64,000 bases of DNA from Phyto melanocephala (lineage: Eukaryota; Arthropoda; Insecta; Diptera; Rhinophoridae), in NCBI GenBank assembly GCA_941918925.1, contig OW799236.1:100394562-100458561 (forward strand). Reading direction: 5' to 3'. How positions within the stretch are numbered: the stretch's first letter is position 1; each line of letters begins with the position of its first letter. This document shows positions 24,325 to 35,859 of the stretch, one piece after another. The translations under genes were made by a program, and so were the position numbers. The notes below the pieces were generated by a model that saw only the letters and a list, made by a program, of their open reading frames with translations, was not told the DNA's origin and ran no database searches.

Positions 24325-25101
24325 TTATTATACCCTTCACCTGTGGTGCACAAGGGTATATATAGCTTTGTCATTCCGTTTGTAATTTCTACAATTTTCA
24401 TTTCCGACCCCATAAAGTATATATTTTCTGAAAGCTTATGAATAGAGGAGTCGATTAAGCCCTGACCGTCTGTCCGTATGTCCGTCTATCCGTCTGCCCG
24501 TCTGTCCGTGTGTTGGTTGAAATCAACTTTTAGAAGCAAATATATGTTCCTCAGATTTGTATATGGTATCAATCTCTTGGAAATATCCAGGAATGCATCG
24601 CTATTGAAATTCAGCACAATCGCCCCATAACTTTCTGAGATATGAGCAAAAAACCACGACCACCTCGTTTTTTTTCACAATTACAACAACAACATACATA
24701 CATACATACATGTGAAAAACATACCAAACAAAAAAAATTACAAAAAAAAATATTAAAAATAAGAAAAAAAAAATAATAAAAAAACTAAAAAAAAAAAATT
24801 AAAAAAAAATGTTAAAAAAAATTTAAAAAAATTTTTTAAAAATTTTTCTAAAAAAATTTTTTAAAACAATTTAAAAAAAATATAAAAAAAAATAATAAAA
24901 TATAAATAATATATTAAATAAAATAAAATAAAATTTTTTTGGCTCAGCTGGGATTCGATGCCACATTTATTCTAACGTGTACGTATGCACGTATTTTATA
25001 TGGGATGAATGGTGATACAAACAATTGTTATTGCATGACTACACGTTGTGAAGGGTATATAAGATTCGGCACGGCCGAATATAGCACTGTTACTTGTTTT
25101 T
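24325..25101 (+). mobile_element. HINE-like element, class 1, flipped interior (copy B)
   Basis: Left: TTATACCCTTCACCTGTGG, core GACCCCATAAAGTATATAT, then GTCTGTCCGTATG and further GTCY units (24466..24511). Right: GTGAAGGGTATATAAG, intact hairpin ATTCGGCACGGCCGAAT and AGCACTGTTACTTGTTTT. It is an inverted, nearly identical copy of 2386..3153 along its length, including the A/T-only stretch and the T-arm-like motif at 24941..24964. Its hairpin is intact, so it represents the ancestor better than copy A. Confidence 0.8.
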
Positions 25102-27324
25102 ACCTTAATTTAATATATTCGATAATGTACTCTTTATTATATTAATCAAAACTGATATATTAAAAAAATTATTTGATATAGGAATTTTACATAAATAATT
25201 TCGCCCAGATAATAAAATTTTTCACCAATGTGCAATGGCAAAAACTCATATTATAAGCAAAAGAATATACTCGCAAAAACAAAACAAGCATTTGGCTTTT
25301 CTTAAATAAAAAATATTAATTGTATTTGCATTCAAAAACAATAAAGAGTTGGTAGTCAAATTTTATAAAATAATTCTTTTTTTTTTTGAAGCAAGACACA
25401 TTTTTATAATTTAGTTATTTTTTTACATATAAAATACTAAGAGGCCTAGTTAAAGAGCATTAAATACAATCGCGAGAAAAGAATATGTGAAATACAAATT
25501 CATCGTTTAGAAAGTAAGTCCTACCCTAATTTCGTTACTAGTAGGTGTGTTATTTGTATGCTTGGATGTATCCTTGTACAGTTTCTAGTCATGTGAAATT
25601 CTCTTTTTTTTTGCTTTCACTCTTCTGTTCACTATATATACAATGTTCTCTCTCTCTCTATTTATTATTTATAATATTGACTCTGTGCAAAGATTTTGTG
25701 TTTCAAAAGCTCTTGCTCTAACAAATGAATTTGAATTTTTTTTGGTTTTCTTTTTTATTAATTTGTAAAAAGGATAAATTTCTCAATGAATTTGTTTTGT
25801 TTTTTTTTTAGGTCTACTTAACCGTTTTGTGGCATATAACTTAACATTAAGAATGGTAAGAAATTTGTTACCATTTTATTTTAACAATTTAAGCTGATGA
25901 CGAGGTCTTGAAATTTCATCCAGAATTTTAAAAGCCAGTTTTTTAACCAAAAGATTTAAGAATTAATTGATATTTGTTTTGAAGTTAATGAGATTTTTAT
26001 ATTCTTAGCTCTGGTTCTACATGTTCTTTGAATGTACAATTACTCCCTCTTTAGGTTGGATTTTATAATTTTCTTTTTATATTTTAAAATACACACAAAA
26101 ATAAGTTTTCTTCTTCTTGTTCATAACGTACGCATTAATTTAATTACTTTTGCAAACAAATATACCTTCATATTCATACATACATACATACATATTAAAA
26201 AAAATACAAATATTTTAAGTGGCAATTGTAAATTTTTTTATTATTAATTTTTATTAAAAAATATTACAGAAAAATTTTTTTAAGAAAATTTATTTTATAT
26301 AAAAAATTTTATTTCAAAAAATATACTTTACAAGTCTTTAATAAATTTAAAAATTGTTTACGTATTAAAGTGAGCTGGTTAAATGCCATTTTCTTTGCTT
26401 CTCCTTTACTTAATATACGCATTGAATTTACCCAACTTACTGGATATTGCCTTTGTTATAAAAAAAAAAACAAAATTCTAAAATATCAAGTAACATGGCC
26501 GAAAGGCTAAAACTTGAACTCGAAAACAACTTAGTAAGTTAATATTAGTTTAGATTTATTGATAAGAAAAAGTTTTCCCAACAACAACAAAACTAACTCG
26601 TAATGAAATTTTGTAGATGTTCTTAAAATTTCTTTTATTTATTATCTACTGTATGGATTTAATAAATCTATTTATTAATTTATGATATTATAAATGGTTT
26701 CATTTCTAAAAAAAAAAAAAAAATCTTTGTACTTATTGTAAGAAAATCAAATTGAAAATTTAATTTAATTCAAGGATATTAACGGAAATTGACACTGCGG
26801 CATGCCTGTATGTAAAATACAAGACAAAGTAGAAGAGCAACGAAACAAAAGTTAATAGAAATATTTTCAATATACTTATTGAGAATTCAAATTGCAAACA
26901 CTGTTTAAAGAAAAAATAAAGATAATTTTTATTTAACTAATATTTGCAATTAATTCAGGTTGGAGCTCGAATTTTTTAAATTGCCTTTTTATAAACAAAT
27001 TTTATTGTGATAATAGGTTCGTTCGTTTACTTAAAATTGTTACAGTTTTTTTGAAAGTTCTTTTACTGTGTATTTTAAAGATTATGCTGGTAGTTTTTTA
27101 ACTTGTAAATTTTACTGCAAAGGAAACATATTACAACAGAAATAAATTAAAGTAAAAAGACAAAATTTTGTTGTATTAAATAAAAAAATCTACTTGAATT
27201 GTTAAAAATATAATAAAAAGGAATAAAACTACAACAAATAAAATGTATGAGCATATTTTATATAATTTAGTTTCGAATGATGCGTAGGATGCGTAGATTA
27301 TAATTCATAAAAATCAAATATGTT
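25102..27324. other. Long AT-rich stretch, no gene recognised
   Basis: A (CATA)n run near 26177-26194 and several poly(A)/poly(T) runs. The 71-residue frame at 26032 is low complexity. No repeat ends recognised. Confidence 0.4.
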
Positions 27325-27718
27325 TTCTAATTAGGTTTGTTATTTATAATTCTCGTGTCGCCGTGTTTTTGGTTAATCTCCTCCGAAAAGGCTCGACTGA
27401 TTTTCATAAAATTATGTATGCATATCGGTAGGTCTGAGAATCGGTCAATATCTATTTTTCATACCCCTCAACGCCACGTCTTTTTTCACGCCCTCTCAGG
27501 TAGGTCAAACTGCTGGACCGATCTTCTTGAAATTTTCACCCTAATTAACGTAACGACTTCGATGAAATTTTAAACTAAAATAGATCTGCCTACCGTAGAA
27601 CAATATGGTTTACATTTTTTCATGTATTCAGAGTAAGTTAGTTATTTTTATTGAACTAAAAAAATATTTCCTAGAAATAATTTATATTGCAAAACAAAGT
27701 TTGCCTGGTCGGGTAGTT
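27325..27718 (+). mobile_element. Degenerate Helitron-like relic
   Basis: Starts with TTATAATTCTCGTGTCGCCG and runs through GGCTCGACTGATTTTCATAA, a recurring phrase in insect non-autonomous Helitrons (recalled, not searched). A second such phrase is CTGGACCGATCTTCTTGAAA. It ends with AAAGTTTGCCTGGTCGGGTA, resembling a decayed GGxCTAGT terminus. The terminal CTAG is not intact. The 78-residue ORF over it is a shadow. Confidence 0.4.
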
Positions 27719-27803
27719 GTTTTTTAAAAGTTTTTTTACATCGGAGCTTAAAAATTATTTTTATTGCATTTACCAAAACTAATTCTTTTCAACAATTATT
27801 AAA

Positions 27804-28516
27804 ATAAAACAAGTAAGAGCGCTATATTCGGCCGTGCCGAATCTTATATACACTTCACAACGTGTAGTCATGCAATAACAGTAGTTTGTATCACCATTCA
27901 TCCCATATGAAATACGTAAATCCCGTATGAAATATTAAAACATACATATATAAAAACATCCCATTGTAAAATTATAAATTTACGTATGAATGTTAAAAAA
28001 AAAATAAAAAAAAAAATTAAAAAAAAAATTAAAAAAAAAAAATTAAAAAAAAAAAATTTTTTAAAATAATTAAAATATATATAATAAATACAAAACAAAA
28101 AAAAAATAAAAAAAAATATTAAAAAAAAAATAATAAAAATATAAATAATATATTAAATAAAAAATAAAAAAAAAAATAAAAAAAAAATTTAAAAAAAAAA
28201 TATAAAATAAATAAAAAAAATTTTTTTTTGGCTCAGCTGGGATTCGATGCCACGTTTTCTCTAACCAGTATACACGTTTGTATGTATGTATGTTGTTGTT
28301 GTAATGTTGTTTTTGTGAAAAAAAAATCGAGGTGGTCGTGGGTTTTTGCTCATATCTCAGTTGTTTCTGTACCGATGTTTCTGATTTTCAATACCGATCT
28401 ACTCCCGAATATTTCTGATATTTTAATACCTCACCCGAGTCCAAGCGATGTCGGGGGTCCTCAAAAAGTTGATTTCAACATACACAGACGGTCAGACGGA
28501 CAGACTGACAGACTTT
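27804..28516 (-). mobile_element. HINE-like element, class 1, 5'-truncated (copy D)
   Basis: Left end AAACAAGTAAGAGCGCTATA with perfect hairpin ATTCGGCCGTGCCGAAT, then TATACACTTCACAACGTG. The interior has the A/T-only stretch followed by GGCTCAGCTGGGATTCGATG, i.e. in the opposite order and orientation to copies A and B. It ends in the microsatellite block (ACAGACGGTCAGACGGACAG). The core and the GGGTATA end are missing, so the element is truncated at about 28516. Confidence 0.75.
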
Positions 28517-28778
28517 AAGTTACTTTAAGCCATTGCTGTCCAAAACTCTTAATTAATGATATGCGTCTGTATTGGATATGATAATATTGCCCAGCAAACA
28601 CAAAACTAAGCAAAATAGAAATGATATTTAAAAAAATTAATAAAATTAAATACAATTTTTAATTTACAATTAAAACTTAAAAAATTAAGTGTATTTACGC
28701 ATTAAAAATTAAGTTTTCCAAATTGAAGGTTTCGTAACAATTTCTTATTAACAAAATATGTTTTTAATTTGAATAACT

Positions 28779-29575
28779 TAATTTATTTCTCTGCTTGGAA
28801 CAAATAAATTTTAAGTCGGAAAAAATTTGTTCGCAGCAATATGTAGAAGGAAAAAGGGATAACAATTTCAAAGCATTGCTTTTTAACTCTGGAAAATTGA
28901 AATCATTTAGATTTTTCCAGAATTCTATTCCCATTTTTCCAGGAGCTTGGACTTCGCTTCGAAGTATAAGTTCTGATTGTATATCGAACTCATATTGAGT
29001 AACATCACAGTTATAAGGGTTACTGATTCAATTGATTCAAAAACATTCAAATTTTCATCAACGCATCTTACACAGACAACCAGTTGACAAAGATCATTGA
29101 TATCTGTACTTTCATCTAAACAAAACGAAAGAAATTTACTATTTATCAATTTTTCTTTAATAGAAGACTCTACTGAATTTCCTATTTGGGCAATACGCCT
29201 AGCCACAGTTTGGTGTGACATGGGAACTGACTTTATGAAATCTGTTCTATAATTTAACATTTGAAAAGTTTTTTGTAAAATATTTTTTGCTAGCATTCCA
29301 TCCATAAATGGTCTGCCTTGCAGAGCGATTTCGAAGCTTATTTGTCTTAAAGTCCCCATTTTTAATTTTTTATTTTGCAAAATTTCCTCATTTTGTTCTT
29401 CTTGCAAAACCCATTCTTTAATTTTTTGCATATAAAGGTTTTTTTGCTCAAGAAAAAACATTTTCCTTTTTTCGTCTTTTAATTTATTTCTTTGTGAAAA
29501 AGGTCAATAGGCCTTTTAATTGAAAATGTTTTCTTTGTTTTAAATGTTTGGTAACATAAAATGCATTGCCATTTT
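28779..29575 (-). pseudogene. hAT-superfamily transposase, internally deleted
   Basis: Relic of a hAT transposase, of the kind domesticated in GTF2IRD2-like proteins. In order on the minus strand: a decayed BED-type zinc finger (WQCILCYQTFK and later H, 29480-29570, with an in-frame stop); a start region MFFLEQKNLYMQ; the segment SKFLSFCLDESTDINDLCQL with the first catalytic Asp; then a deletion. It resumes near EFWKNLNDFNFPEL and the C-terminal dimerisation motif FPSTYCCEQIFSDLK. The middle of the RNase-H fold, including the second Asp and the insertion domain, is lost. No CAGTG-type inverted ends were found. The 5' side is cut by the pogo remnant. Confidence 0.8.
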
Positions 29576-29577
29576 TT

Positions 29578-30058
29578 AGGTGCGAGAATTTTTGGCTTCA
29601 AAGGGTCTGCCGAAAAAAGCAGTTTTGCTCTTAGATAACGCAACGTGTCACCCAGATGAGGAAGTAAGAAGTGATGATGGCTTATTTAATTGAAACGGAA
29701 CATCTTTTTGCAAATTTTTGCATAAACAACTGGATTCGAGAAGAATTTCCTATGGAAACTAATGAAGAGCAAATGGAATTATCAGATACGGAATCGGAGG
29801 ATTTATATGACGTTGGCCATGAAGAAAATAAAATCAAAGTAGACTAACAGTAGCTATGATATGAATGATAAACCGACAACTGCACTATTTGCCAAAGAAG
29901 CAACTAAAAATCTCAAATTTTTTTAAAAATATTTAAAATGTAAATACTTAAGAACGTATGTCAATAAAAATAATTCTAATTTAAAAAATTGCACAAAATT
30001 ATTCAATAAAATTTTGGGTTCTCGTTTTTAATTAGTCGCGAATACCGAGCTTGCACTG
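29578..30058 (+). pseudogene. pogo/Tigger-type transposase 3' remnant with its inverted end
   Basis: The frame [20 protein letters not shown] then TCHPDEE matches the catalytic-domain segment of pogo/Tigger (jerky-like) transposases, where LLLDNA holds the second catalytic Asp. A deletion and frame change follow, then an acidic C terminus (SDTESEDLYDVGHEEN) and stop. AATAAA occurs at 30004. The end GTCGCGAATACCGAGCTTGC then ACTG (30035-30058) is the inverse of a CAGTGCAAGCTCGG-type terminus. The 5' half is missing: the sequence changes abruptly into the hAT relic at 29577. Confidence 0.75.
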
Positions 30059-30294
30059 TTTGTGTGAATACAATTTTCGCTTATCAATTGTATGTTGTAT
30101 TGTTAAACGTCAAATACGGGATAGGAAAGTTATTAAAATCTTTCTTCTGCAGAGTTGCAAAAGAAAATAATACTAAAAACTATTTATAGTGAAAACATTA
30201 AGCAAAGAAGAAAAAAACAACTGAAACAATAATACATACATTTTTTTATTACGAAAATTATATTTTTAATTCCGTAAAGTTGTTATTACTTTTA

Positions 30295-31653
30295 CAGAGT
30301 TTGCCAAAACACAGCATGGGGCTCAAAAGTTGTATATCTTTTTCGTTTATAAATTTTTATTTCTTTTTCTTTCAGATTATTAAGATAAAACCTGGGTGAT
30401 ATGTAGAAAATAAAGAGATGAAAAAATGGAAAAACCATCAGAATAATTTATTATTTCAATAAGCAGTCAAATATTTCAATAAAAAGCCAATTTCAACCTC
30501 AAAAGCTTTGTTTAACGTTACCACAACTATGGCACTGTTTGAGATTTGTCTTAAACTGTTAGACCACGTGTAATTCGAACTGCCGAAAATATTGAACGTG
30601 TAGATTAGAGTGTTAACGAAATACCAGAAACATCTACCAGGGGATATTCTGCTCAGGTAAAAATGTTTGTACGTCACCACCGTGAATTCAAAAAAGAATT
30701 TACTGTTAGGTATGTAGGTAGGTTGAACAGCCAGCTGTTGTGCAGTTCACTTGGGTCCATTATATTGATACCTTTGTGATACCTAAATAGAATAATAAGA
30801 ATAGAAAATAGAGAGAATCAAACCCGCATCCCCTAAACTAGCAGACCAGCAGACTACTGACTAGTTCACCGGGGCAATAAATTTTTAGAATTTACTCTTA
30901 TTGTTATATAAGGTGCAATTGTTACAAAAATGTAAACCTCAACAGTTGGCCAGAAATGAAATCAACTTTACTGAAAATATTAGACAAATGAAGCACATTT
31001 ATATTTAAGTTGATAATAAACAGATACTCTAGGTTCTAGGATTATGAAAATCCAAGAGTAATTAATCAACGTCAATCGCACCGCTTTAGGTGTACAGTAT
31101 GGTAATGCATTGCAAATTAAAATATAATTAACACTTACTTCTTGGAAAATGAAGATTGAAGTGCTGTAAAGTTAAATATAAAGCGATATCGGTTTATGTT
31201 AGAATATTTTCTACGTCCTGCTCTTTAGAACAGACCTGACATGTGGTTTAAGCAGGATGGAGTCAGTGCCGACGATGTCTGAGATACAATGGCATTTTAA
31301 AATTAAATGTTTAAAGAGCAAAAAATTTCTAGATATTCAAAAATTAATTAATTAGCGCGGATAGCCAGATTTTTTAGCACCCAAATATTTTCTTTGGTGT
31401 TATTTAACGGAGCGAGTATTCGTTAATAAGCCCAACCCATTCCTTAAACTCAAAAAATATATTGTTGTAGAAACTCGAGCATGACAGCAACAAAAAATTA
31501 TAAAAGAGGTATTGAATAATACTCTAAATATAGCGAAGCTTAAAAAGCAGGCAACCTTATTTTCCGTACTTAGTGTAGAAAAACTTCCACTCCACATAAA
31601 AACGGAAAATTTTTTAAATTTTAAAACTAAATGTTGACTTTTGGCTCACCCTG
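30295..31653 (+). pseudogene. Tc1/mariner-type transposon relic, near full length, split by a SINE
   Basis: Ends CAGAGTTTGCCAAAAC and the inverse CTTTTGGCTCACCCTG, flanked by TA on both sides (30293-30294, 31654-31655). Recognisable transposase segments in order: RTAENIERVD and TSTRGYSAQ (DNA-binding linker, about 30577-30655); YKVQLLQKCKPQQLARNE (about 30915-30965); YRFMLEYFLRPAL, then RPDMWFKQDG (catalytic Asp, about 31190-31260); and a frame-shifted counterpart of the DYFLWG region (IFFGVI, about 31390). Many stops and frameshifts show a long-dead copy. A tRNA-derived SINE interrupts it at 30709. Confidence 0.8.
30709..30890 (-). mobile_element. tRNA-derived SINE with 14-bp target duplication
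   Basis: On the minus strand the element begins GCCCCGGTGAACTAGTCAGT, continues with an A-box-like TAGTCAGTAGTC...CTGG and a B box GGGTTTGATTC about 30 nt on. A non-tRNA body and tail GTTCAACCTACCTACATACC follow. It lies inside the mariner relic, and the flanks repeat AGAATTTACTGTTA (30695..30708) and AGAATTTACTCTTA (30897..30910). The mariner frame continues on the far side, which confirms insertion. A SINE is the best reading; the parent LINE is unknown. Only this copy was seen here. Confidence 0.8.
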
Positions 31654-31655
31654 TA

Positions 31656-32559
31656 TTATATAAAATGTTATAAATTTTCTCTCACTTTTCTGCGGATGCA
31701 ACTACTTTACAAATTACTAACTAATTATCCCACTCAACAATACTGTAACAATTGTAAAACATATCTACCAGCATCACTTAATTTCTAATTTTAGTTTTTA
31801 TTATAACTTCGTTTTATTTTTATTTTATTTCCTTTTCATAAAACATATCCAACATGTAAAATAAATTGACTTTAAATCAAGTAAATAAAACTTTTTACGC
31901 GGTAATAAACAAACAAAAATGAAATACTGACTTGTTGTTTTAAATTAAAAAAAATGTTTTTTCTATCTTGTATATAAAGCAAACATATTTCTCCAACATT
32001 AAGCTCACTTTTAAGTTGGTACATCTAAACGACCTTCGACGACATTTGAGTACATCCTTCATAACTTAATTAACTTTCTAAGTATTTTTCTTTCCTTCTA
32101 AACGACTGCTTATTACTTAAGTATTTGCTTTACATGATAAAACTTTAAAATAATTTAAGTAAAAAGAAAAAAAATTAATAATAAATCATTGTTGCATAAA
32201 AGATTTTAATTGGTATTCCCGGTCATGACACCTACACAAATTTCACCTTAAAAACAAACACTTACAAACGAACACACAATTACAAACGAAACACAGAAAC
32301 AAAGTACCATTGATAAAAATTCAAGATGAAAATTGCTTCTGAACAGAGTTGCCAGAGTTGTGATTTTGATATGTGATAATGGTAATATGGATGATGATTT
32401 TTCCTTTAATAATATGATTTTTTTTTTAAAGTTAAACTTTCTTATTAATTAAAATTATCAAAGTATTACAAATGCTAATGGACTGATTTTTGCTGGAAAA
32501 TGGATTTATAAATGTTTAATAAAACTTTGGTTATTTTTGTAATATGCTTGCGATTTCAA
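31656..32559. other. AT-rich DNA, no feature recognised
   Basis: No motif-bearing frame, no repeat ends. The sequence is ordinary fly-like AT-rich DNA with A-rich runs. Confidence 0.4.
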
Positions 32560-32850
32560 CAATTATGATCTCCGACCCAAGAAAAGGCTTGTGATAAAGG
32601 GAGTCGATTGAATCATGTCCGTCTGTCCGACTGCACATCAGTCTGTCTATCCGTCTGTCTGCCTATCCGCCTGTCTGTATGTTGGTTGAAATCAACTTTT
32701 ATAAGTCCGCAAATGTTACTCAGATCTGTGTATCATGTCAATATTTGGCAAATATTTGGGTTTAAATCGCTATTAAAATCCAACATTATCGCTCCATAAC
32801 TTTCTGAAATATAAGCAAACAAACACGACTGCCTCTGTTTTTTTTTCCCA
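32560..32850 (+). mobile_element. HINE-like fragment, microsatellite end
   Basis: Contains the GTCY block in expanded, diverged form (GTCCGTCTGTCCGACTGC, CTGTCTATCCGTCTGTCTGC), then GTTGGTTGAAATCAAC and TCGCTCCATAACTTTCTGA, all found in copies A, B and C. Both ends and the hairpin are missing. Confidence 0.65.
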
Positions 32851-33229
32851 CAAAAGTCAAAATTTTCAGCTCCAGAATAATTTATCGAGACGTTTGTTCT
32901 ATTTATAGCTGTGATATAAGCCTCTAGGGATATTTTAATAAAATTTTGAATAAATCAGTTTGTAACCGAAAAATATACTTTTTTATATCAAATTATTGAA
33001 GCTCCTAATGAGCTTTTGAACTAGCTAAAGACACCAGAATACAAACCGTAAGTTAGTGTCGAGAAAAATTGACAAAATGGCTTAAAACTGACTAATATAT
33101 AAGCACAAAAATACAAACTTTTCGGTGTTTTCTTCTAAAAATTACAAACGAAAACAGATATTTCCGCTTTTGGGCAACAGACAGGAACGGGTATCAAGCG
33201 AAAAGATTTAACTAGCAGAACATAAGACA

Positions 33230-33655
33230 CTATACAAAATTAAAACTCCAAGATGGCCGCGACTGAAAATAACGTACAATAAATTTATACATGGGACAAA
33301 TAAGGTGATTAAAAATGTACCCATTTCAACCCCTCCCCCAATATTGGCATTAAACGAAAGGACTTTCCAGTGGAATACAGTAATCAACGAAAAAGTAAAA
33401 ATCAAAGATGTCGTCTGAAACATAATGGTGTCATTTCTTTTTAACCCCATCAATATGAGTATCAAATTAAAGGGCTTGACTAGTAAAATACAGTTGATTG
33501 TGTAAAACATTCAAAATCAAATATGGCGTTCGAAATAATGAAGATAATGGCATATAACATAAAGCCTGAAATCTAAATAAGCAAAAGTACAATGTGTACA
33601 TAATAGTGTAGTGCATTATCAAATTCGGCATCGCACTGTTTCTTGTTATGCATAA
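33230..33655 (+). mobile_element. HINE-like fragment, class 3 (CGCCAT interior), hairpin end retained
   Basis: Three degenerate tandem units, each like ATCAAATTAAAGGGCTTGAC, TAGTAAAATACAGTTGA and AAAATCAAATATGGCGTTCG. They are followed by the decayed hairpin end CATTATCAAATTCGGCATCG and TTTCTTGTTA. Unit structure matches 58340..58836 in the same orientation. ORFs at 33208 and 33467 are shadows of the repeat. Confidence 0.65.
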
Positions 33656-33806
33656 GACCGTTAATATATAAATGTTAAAAATAACCAAGGTTACACATAG
33701 TACACACAATTATTTAAAAACGCAAATTTTTTCGATTTAATAAAGGATAAAACCCAAATCAATATTACTAATTAATAAATAAAACAAAGGTAATATATAT
33801 AATATA

Positions 33807-34597
33807 CTAGCTAATACCCGGTGCGCTTCGCTACCCCAAATCTTAGTATTTAATTCATACGGCAGGTGCCACGCCCAATATTGTTAATGCACCTATTTTT
33901 TGGCTAAATGTTCATTTGGGTGTCAAAGTTGCTTTTGCAAAATTTTACTACTCTAATCGATATCTTTTTTCAAATATACGAATTTTAGTATTTAATTCAT
34001 ATGTTGGTGCCACGCCCACTATTGATAATGTACCCATTTTTTCCATAAATGTTTATTTGAATATCAAAGTTGCTTTTGCAAAATTTTAGTACCCTAATCG
34101 ATATCGTTTTCCAGATATACGAATTTTAGTATTTAATTCATATGGTAGGTGCCACGCCCACTATTGATAATGCACCTATTTCTTGCCTAAGTGTTCATTT
34201 GGGTGTCAAAATTGCTCTTGCAAAATTTTACTACTCTAATCGATATCGTTTTCCAAATATAAGAATTTTAGTATTTAAGTCATGTGGCCACGCCTACTAT
34301 CGCAAGTCCGCCCATTTTTTACATAAATGTTTGTATGGATGTCAAAGTTTACCGTACTTAATTTGAAGACTATAGCTGCATTAACTTTCGTGATATATAA
34401 TATTTAATACTTATTCTTTAATAGGGCGTAGCACCCAGCCCACTTACAATTTCAAACCAAAGAATAGCCTATATATAGTTCTTTCCAGACATACAGAAAG
34501 ATTCTGTGCAAAATTTCAAGGAAATCGGTCCAGCCGTTTAACCGTCTATAAAGCACAAACAAACATACAAACACACATTGATTTATATATATATAGA
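33807..34597 (-). mobile_element. Non-autonomous Helitron (copy 3, different subfamily)
   Basis: On the minus strand it starts TCTATATATATATAAATCAA and ends ACCGGGTATTAGCTAG, with the upstream palindrome TAGCGAAGCGC. Flanks are A at the 5' side and T at the 3' side, the canonical Helitron site. The plus strand near 34518-34545 holds the inverse of an AACGGCTGGACCGATTTCC-type segment. The body has about three units near 135 bp (GTGCCACGCCCACTATTGAT, TGTCAAAGTTGCTTTTGC). The units differ from copies 1, 2 and 4. Confidence 0.85.
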
Positions 34598-35280
34598 TTA
34601 TTTAAAAATTTTTTAAATGTTTTTGAAAAAAAAACTCTTAAAATCATTCCTTCTTATGCAAAGATTTTTAAATATACGTAATTTTTATAGAAAATTTCTT
34701 TAAAAAAACGTATATATTGGATTTTTTATGTGTACGGCAAATTGGGTAAATCGAATTTTTATAGATTTTTTTTCTGAAAATAAAAAGTATTAATTTTCTT
34801 ATGACTATGTTTGAAGTAATTTTATAATCTAATCATAGCATAAAAGAAAATAAAAATTATTAAAAACATAGATTGTATTCTAATCATGGCTAGAGCAAGA
34901 AGAGGGCAAAACTAACCATAATGTGAGAGTTTATTGCAGAAATAGAAAAACGGTTGCTGTTAGTAAATTTCAATAAAATATTAATAAAAGAAAAGTAAGT
35001 TAATAAGATAATAGTTTCCGAATAAAACTAGTCAAAATCCCGGCAGTTAATTAGATGTTTTTCTATGGCCAACACCTAATTGCAGATTATAGAGTGCGGA
35101 TGATGAAACCATAGCTGGTTTCGAATATTCGTATGAGGATATCACTTTTCTTTCTTTCCCTATCCTTTCCCTTTTTTATTCTCATGAGTAAATTGGTTTA
35201 AGAATTAGCTCGTTTTAAATTTAAACTAAATACACCCAAAAATCAGATAATCAAAATCATGGTTTAGGTTTTATTATCAA
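34598..35280. other. AT-rich DNA, no feature recognised
   Basis: No recognisable frame, repeat end or RNA gene. Confidence 0.4.
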
Positions 35281-35656
35281 ACTTTTCTTTTGTGATTTTG
35301 AAATTTCTATTGCCTGAATCATAATTGCTTAGTGCTGTCTGTATATTGATATTCCAAACAAAATTCTGTAAACGCAAACCCAAAATTCTACTACCACAAC
35401 TAAACTTTACGAATGGCAACGTTCCAGGCACTCACAACCGATATTGTTTTCTCTGTGTTCAGATTACAGTTCTTCATGGTTCAGTTCTTGCAATCGAACT
35501 TTTCATTTGTGATCATAAAATTTCTATTGCAAGAATCATAATTTGTTAGTGCTGACTACATATTTATATTCCGAAACAAAATTCTACTATCACAACTAAA
35601 CTATACAGTTGGCAACAATTGCGTTACTCACAACCGATAATGTTTTCTCTGTGCAG
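35281..35656. repeat. Direct duplication of a roughly 160-180-bp block
   Basis: Unit 1 (35281..35462) and unit 2 (35498..35656) share ACTTTTC, AAATTTCTATTGC, GAATCATAATT, TTAGTGCTG, AAAATTCTACTA, CACAACTAAAC, GGCAAC, ACTCACAACCGAT and TGTTTTCTCTGTG with point changes and small gaps. The spacer is 35 bp. Each unit ends in TTTTCTCTGTG(TT)CAG, which resembles a splice acceptor but is not followed by a supported exon. The family is unknown. Confidence 0.75.
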
Positions 35657-35859
35657 AATGACATTAAATATATTTTTTTTGGTGGGGAGTGTGGCATGTC
35701 CCCTGCTCTATTCGTTTATTCAAATTTTTTTTTATTGCAGTATGTTGCGCTAATAAAGTTTTTATAGCATTCTCGTCTATACAGAATTTAGAAAATTGAT
35801 TTTCGTTTGTTAATTTTATAAAAAAAACTTAAAGCAGTTGTTGCTTATATCTTAGTTAT

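Noticed and set aside
27898..28098. Phenylalanine/isoleucine-rich ORF
   Set aside because: Low-complexity A/T-only module of a HINE-like element. The same applies to 60407..60709.
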